Source: 66-474 sp035606235 | GTDB lineage: Bacteria; Pseudomonadota; Gammaproteobacteria; Xanthomonadales; Rhodanobacteraceae | Direction of reading: 5' to 3' | NCBI GenBank assembly: GCA_035606235.1 | Contig: DATNFU010000046.1 | Span: 1-29,617 of the forward strand | Length of the DNA: 29,617 nucleotides | Shown: piece by piece, positions 25,910-29,617 of the stretch | Numbering within the stretch: position 1 is the stretch's first letter | How the letters are laid out: every line of letters starts with the position of its first letter | Translations under genes and position numbers: made by a program | The notes under the pieces: generated by a model | The model's input: only the letters and a program-made list of their open reading frames with translations | Told to the model about the DNA's origin: nothing | The model's database searches: none

Positions 25910-26009
25910 GCGAAGCCGGGGAACTTCCGCGCGCCCGGCCGGTCGGAAAGAGTGGACAGTCTCCCCGTGGATTTTTCGCCCGCTGGAGCGGACGGATCAT
26001 CACACCCTC

Positions 26010-26042
26010 CCGGCGCGCCATTTGGTTCGCCGGTTTTTTTTT
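26010..26042 (+). terminator. Rho-independent terminator after the acsA operon
   Basis: Stem arms CCGGCG and CGCCGG with a 12-base loop are followed directly by nine T. This is a strong intrinsic terminator reading rightward. It ends either the acsA-phosphopantetheinyl transferase transcript or a small RNA from the preceding 100 bases, which also hold a CCGC/GCGG hairpin and C-rich runs CTCCCC and CCCTCC. Confidence 0.85.
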
Positions 26043-26060
26043 GCAATCGCCCCCGATTGC
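26043..26060. repeat. inverted repeat with C-only loop before pdxJ
   Basis: GCAATCG and CGATTGC pair perfectly around CCCC, directly after the terminator T-run. TTGCAA (26041) and CATCAT (26063) stand 16 bases apart and could be the pdxJ promoter boxes, in which case this repeat fills the spacer and may be an operator. Both calls are tentative. A further CTGGT/ACCAG hairpin lies in the presumed leader. Confidence 0.35.
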
Positions 26061-26154
26061 GGCATCATGAGTAGCGCCGGTACTGGTGCAGATACCAGAA
26101 GCGGTCGTCCACGGCCGCACTCTTCACAAGAGCCGCTTCGGCAAGCGATTTTTG

Positions 26155-26907
26155 ATGACTCTCCTCAGCGTCAACCTCAACAAGATTGCGGTGCTGCGCA
26201 ACGCGCGCGGCGAAGCGGAGCCGGATATAGCCACTGCCGCGCGCACCTGCATTGAGGCCGGTTGCGGCGGCATCACTGTGCACCCGCGCCCCGATCGCCG
26301 GCATACCACGCCCGAAGACGTGCTGTTATTGGCCGGGCTGACGCGCGGCCGCGTGGAATACAATCTCGAAGGCAATCCTTTCGCCGGCGCACGCGCGGGC
26401 TATCCGGGTTTTATTGAGCTGGTGCGTCAGGCGCGCCCGACGCAGGCAACGCTGGTGCCCGACGCGGAAGGACAGATCACCTCCGATCACGGCTTCGATC
26501 TGGCGCGCGATGTCGAGCGGCTGGCGCCGATCGTGCGCGAATTGAATGCGCTCGGCTGCCGGGTGTCGCTGTTCATGGATGCCGGTGCAGCGCATCTGGA
26601 AGAGGCTGCGAAGCTCGGCGTGGCACGGATCGAACTGTATACGGGACCTTACGCGAAAGCCTTCGCTCAAGGCAATGCGGAGGCGGAGCTGGCGCGCTGC
26701 ATGGAGACCGCGCAACGGGCGCATACGGCGGGCTTGTCGGTGAACGCGGGACATGACCTCAACCAGCACAATCTAGGCGCGCTGGTACACGCTATTCCGC
26801 AATTGGCCGAAGTATCGATCGGCCACGCGCTGATTGGTGAAGCGCTTTACGACGGCCTCGCCGCCACCGTGCGCAATTATCTGGCAATCCTGACTGCGCA
26901 GCCTTGA
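26155..26907 (+). CDS. pdxJ: pyridoxine 5'-phosphate synthase
   Basis: 250 residues, the usual size. This TIM-barrel enzyme joins 3-amino-2-oxopropyl phosphate and 1-deoxy-D-xylulose 5-phosphate to make pyridoxine phosphate, the last ring-forming step of DXP-dependent vitamin B6 synthesis. Catalytic residues are visible: His43 and Arg45 in TVHPRPDRRH, Glu72 in YNLEGNP, Glu in ARIELYTGPYA, and the His of VNAGHDL. The N-terminal segment reads VNLNKIAVLRNARG, where the E. coli type has Asp-His instead of Asn-Lys; Bacteroidetes-type enzymes also have Asn-Lys. ATG 26155 is preceded by a poor Shine-Dalgarno; a TTG lies one codon before it. It converges on the ton cluster, as in Xanthomonas. Confidence 0.95.
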   Translation: MTLLSVNLNKIAVLRNARGEAEPDIATAARTCIEAGCGGITVHPRPDRRHTTPEDVLLLAGLTRGRVEYNLEGNPFAGARAGYPGFIELVRQARPTQATLVPDAEGQITSDHGFDLARDVERLAPIVRELNALGCRVSLFMDAGAAHLEEAAKLGVARIELYTGPYAKAFAQGNAEAELARCMETAQRAHTAGLSVNAGHDLNQHNLGALVHAIPQLAEVSIGHALIGEALYDGLAATVRNYLAILTAQP

Positions 26908-26988
26908 ACCGAGAGTATTGTTGAGCCGTGCGGCCAAGCAGGGCCGCTTAGAAGCGATCTTGATTTTGGCGCTCGAGACTACCGCACG

Positions 26989-27014
26989 AAAAAGCCGCGC
27001 GATGCGCGGCTTTT
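26989..27014. terminator. bidirectional Rho-independent terminator between pdxJ and exbD2
   Basis: Arms GCCGCGC and GCGCGGC with loop GAT are flanked by five A on the left and four T on the right, so the hairpin ends transcription from both strands. It sits between the convergent pdxJ and tonB-exbB-exbD1-exbD2 units. Confidence 0.88.
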
Positions 27015-27036
27015 GCGTTTCATGAACATGCAAGCG

Positions 27037-27471
27037 TCAGCCGACGCCAGGCTTGCCCATCTTGCCGGTCGTCACGAAGCCCAGATGCACCATGCCTTCG
27101 GCCTGCGCGTCCGACATCACCATCTTGATGAATTTGTAGGGCGTGTCCTTGTCGGCGCGGATGTTCAACGCCGGTTGCGGATACTGCTGCGCGGTCACCG
27201 CCAAGCGCGCCTTGAACTCCGATTCATCCACTTTGGAGTCGTTCCAGTAAATGGTGCCATCCGATTCCACCGCCAGATCAATCGGCGGCACCTTGATTTC
27301 CGTGGCCTTTTGATTCGGATCGGCCTTGGGCAGGGTGACCTTGATCTTGTGCGACATCAAGGGCGCGGTGATCATGAAAATGATCAGCAGCACCAACATC
27401 ACGTCCACCAGAGGCGTGACGTTGATTTCCGACATCGGACCGCCGCTGCTGGTATTGCTGCTGAACGCCAT
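27037..27471 (-). CDS. exbD2: ExbD/TolR family biopolymer transporter, second copy
   Basis: 144 residues: a cytoplasmic N-terminus, one membrane helix (VDVMLVLLIIFMITAPL) with the proton-channel Asp23, and a periplasmic domain ending TTGKMGKPGVG. It works with ExbB to convert proton motive force into movement of TonB. The gene is the last of tonB-exbB-exbD-exbD, an order described in Xanthomonas campestris, where the second copy is called exbD2 and is not required for iron uptake but affects plant interaction. It follows exbD1 after 84 bases, and GAGG about 10 bases before ATG is the likely ribosome-binding site. The first 28 codons are almost identical to exbD1 (see the repeat entry). Confidence 0.92.
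   Translation of the reverse strand: MAFSSNTSSGGPMSEINVTPLVDVMLVLLIIFMITAPLMSHKIKVTLPKADPNQKATEIKVPPIDLAVESDGTIYWNDSKVDESEFKARLAVTAQQYPQPALNIRADKDTPYKFIKMVMSDAQAEGMVHLGFVTTGKMGKPGVG
27362..27445. repeat. 84-bp near-identical repeat shared by exbD2 and exbD1
   Basis: Bases 27362-27445 match 27854-27937 with six differences, in the segment encoding GGPMSEINVTPLVDVMLVLL and the following residues. The rest of the two genes is clearly diverged. This is a remnant of tandem duplication, or the result of gene conversion or strong selection on the membrane helix. Confidence 0.85.
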
Positions 27472-27555
27472 CGCTCAAAACCTCAGTTCATGTCTTGAAG
27501 CCGCTTCGGCACATCGCGCCGTTGTAGAGCTGCCACCCAGGGCCGGCATCCGTCC

Positions 27556-27960
27556 CTATTTCTCGAAGCCGATCTTCTGCACGTTGTTGCGCTTGGCCTC
27601 GGCCAGCACCCGCGCGATGTAGTCGTACTGGGTGACATCGGTGGCGCTGATGTGCACTTCCGGTTGCGCGTCCTCGGCCTTGGCGCCGATTACCGCAAGC
27701 TGGGCCTGCAACTCCAGATCGGTGATCGGTTGATCGTTCCAGTACATCGAGCCGTCTTCCTTGATCGACAGATTGATCGGCGTCGGTGGGTTTGCCTTAG
27801 GTGGGTTCTGTGAAGGCTGCGGCAGATCAATGGTGATGTTGTGCTGCAGCAGCGGCGCCGTGATCATGAAGATGATCAGCAGCACCAACATCACGTCCAC
27901 CAAGGGCGTGACGTTGATCTCCGACATGGGACCGCCGCGCGAGCCGCTGCTGAAAGCCAT
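27556..27960 (-). CDS. exbD1: ExbD/TolR family biopolymer transporter, first copy
   Basis: 134 residues with the same layout as ExbD2: short cytoplasmic N-terminus, membrane helix with Asp22 in PLVDVMLVLLIIFM, and a periplasmic domain (VHISATDVTQYDYIARVLAEA) ending QKIGFEK. Proline/asparagine-rich residues about 52-65 (PSQNPPKANPPTP) follow the helix. ATG 27960 has AGGAG eight bases upstream, and the exbB stop is 11 bases away. It forms the ExbB-ExbD motor in the inner membrane that energises TonB. By position it is the counterpart of Xanthomonas exbD1, needed for TonB-dependent iron uptake. Confidence 0.93.
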   Translation of the reverse strand: MAFSSGSRGGPMSEINVTPLVDVMLVLLIIFMITAPLLQHNITIDLPQPSQNPPKANPPTPINLSIKEDGSMYWNDQPITDLELQAQLAVIGAKAEDAQPEVHISATDVTQYDYIARVLAEAKRNNVQKIGFEK

Positions 27961-27971
27961 GACGCGAACTC

Positions 27972-28793
27972 CTACTTCTTGGCAACCGGCGGCGGCGGCA
28001 CGCTGCTGCCGGCGACATTGGCTGCGCGGGTGCCGGCAACGGCTGCGGCTGGCGTGGTCTCCACACGCGAACCCGTCGAGAAGAAGTCGTGCAGATCGTG
28101 CGCGAATTCGTCGAACTTGGCATAGGTCACGCGGTTGGCGCGCACATAGAAGTTGTACGCCAGCACCGCCGGAATGGCGGTGAACAAGCCGAGCGCGGTC
28201 ATGATCAATGCCTCACCGACCGGACCGGCGACGGCCTCGATCGAGGACTGACCCGAAGCGCCCAGGTTGATCAGCGCGTGGTAAATGCCCATCACGGTAC
28301 CGAGCAGACCGACGAACGGCGCGGACGAGCCGACCGTGGCGAGCAGGGTCAAGCCGCCTTCCAGGCGCAGGCTTTCGCGCGAAACCGCCTGACGCAAAGC
28401 ACGATCCACGAACTCGGAGCGGTTTAACGCCTCGACCATGCGGCTGCCTTCGTGGCGCTGATGGTGCGCGGCGGCGGAAGCGGCATCCAGCGCGATCTTG
28501 GAGAACGGCTCGGAGCGCGACTGCTTTTCCATCAAGCGGATCGAGTCCTGCGCGGACGGTGTGTCCCAGAACGAGGCGATCACGCGATCCGCGCGGGCGC
28601 GGATCATCGCGTTGCGCAAGAAATTCGCAATGATGAAGTACCACGAACACAACGACATCAGGAACAAGGTGACCAGCACCAGCCAGCCGACCCAGTCGAG
28701 GCCGTGAATCAGGTGGTCGAAGCCCATTTGTTGCAGGGCTTGCGCATTGCTGTTGCCGGCCATGGCCGGAGTGGTGGATGGTGTCTGCTGCAT
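27972..28793 (-). CDS. exbB: ExbB family proton-channel protein
   Basis: 273 residues. Three membrane helices are seen: residues 33-56 (VGWLVLVTLFLMSLCSWYFI), about 150-170 in the conserved GLTLLATVGSSAPFVGLLGTVMGIYHAL region (here as TLLATVGSSAPFVGLLGTV), and about 195-215 (EALIMTALGLFTAIPAVLAY). The large cytoplasmic loop lies between the first and second. Thr and Glu residues of the channel lie in the GPVGEALIMTALGL segment. AAGGAAGGG seven bases before ATG 28793 fixes the start. It pairs with ExbD to power TonB. A Gly/Pro/Val tail (SSVPPPPVAKK) is typical of xanthomonad ExbB. The 67-base gap to tonB may hold a promoter, but no clear boxes are visible. Confidence 0.95.
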   Translation of the reverse strand: MQQTPSTTPAMAGNSNAQALQQMGFDHLIHGLDWVGWLVLVTLFLMSLCSWYFIIANFLRNAMIRARADRVIASFWDTPSAQDSIRLMEKQSRSEPFSKIALDAASAAAHHQRHEGSRMVEALNRSEFVDRALRQAVSRESLRLEGGLTLLATVGSSAPFVGLLGTVMGIYHALINLGASGQSSIEAVAGPVGEALIMTALGLFTAIPAVLAYNFYVRANRVTYAKFDEFAHDLHDFFSTGSRVETTPAAAVAGTRAANVAGSSVPPPPVAKK

Positions 28794-28860
28794 GGCGCTA
28801 CCCTTCCTTAAAGCGTGATAGGGGACTGTAACGGATTACGTTTTGGCGAAAGTGAAAAAT

Positions 28861-29520
<660 letters not shown>

Positions 29521-29617
29521 CGTGTAAACCAGTCGCTATCCTGTCGAGTCTCGCGGTGATCGCCGCACGAGCAGCGGCACCGCTGAGGGCGGCTGAAAAG
29601 AGGAGCAAATTACACCA

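Noticed and set aside
25906..26070. 54-codon ORF overlapping the phosphopantetheinyl transferase stop (ATGA)
   Set aside because: It runs through the strong Rho-independent terminator, with FF and L encoded by the T-run, so a full transcript is unlikely.

Overview
This is a high-GC gammaproteobacterial chromosome segment. The tonB-exbB-exbD-exbD cluster beside pdxJ matches the arrangement described in Xanthomonas, which points to Xanthomonadales/Lysobacterales. Rhodanobacteraceae is possible, but the family cannot be fixed by eye. Gene density is ordinary. There is no rRNA, tRNA, insertion sequence, phage or CRISPR array, and no gap between genes reaches 300 bases (the largest is 25910-26154). 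Most of the window reads as conserved chromosome rather than an island; the only accessory-type element is a RES/Xre toxin-antitoxin pair.

Layout, left to right. 1-4040 (all minus): a TPR-aspartyl beta-hydroxylase cut by the window edge, an AI-2E-type permease, and a compact stress-type operon csbD - yqjD (DUF883) - yqjE (DUF1469) - yqjK-like. 4167-9378 (minus): an exported sorbosone-dehydrogenase-like beta-propeller, a TPR-sulfotransferase with a degenerate PAPS loop, and a coupled plsC - yheT pair. phhA (phenylalanine hydroxylase) reads rightward at 9455-10345. 10396-15744 (minus): RES toxin and Xre antitoxin, an APC permease, an exported DUF885 protein and a YafY/WYL regulator. 15928-18018 (minus): a tightly packed operon of a 61-residue unknown, a DUF1579-like protein, a NIPSNAP protein and a glutathione transferase. 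A perfect 10-bp inverted repeat lies just upstream, in the divergent gap with fbp.

The plus strand then carries fbp (18221-19261) and an exported S9 peptidase (19354-21408). A 58-residue membrane protein and a PA0069-family radical SAM protein follow on minus. An 84-residue membrane protein, acsA, an Sfp-type phosphopantetheinyl transferase, a strong Rho-independent terminator and pdxJ are on plus. A bidirectional terminator separates pdxJ from the convergent tonB-exbB-exbD1-exbD2 cluster, which transduces proton-motive energy to outer-membrane receptors.

Functional links: acsA, fbp and phhA are central carbon and aromatic amino-acid metabolism; the Ton complex powers nutrient import; plsC/yheT act on lipids or acyl esters; csbD/yqjDE belong to stationary-phase and stress physiology. 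I did not find a clearly new multi-gene system. The best candidates for something undescribed are the small-ORF/DUF1579/NIPSNAP/GST operon with its palindrome, the TPR-sulfotransferase with the altered PAPS loop, and the C-rich structured gap before pdxJ.
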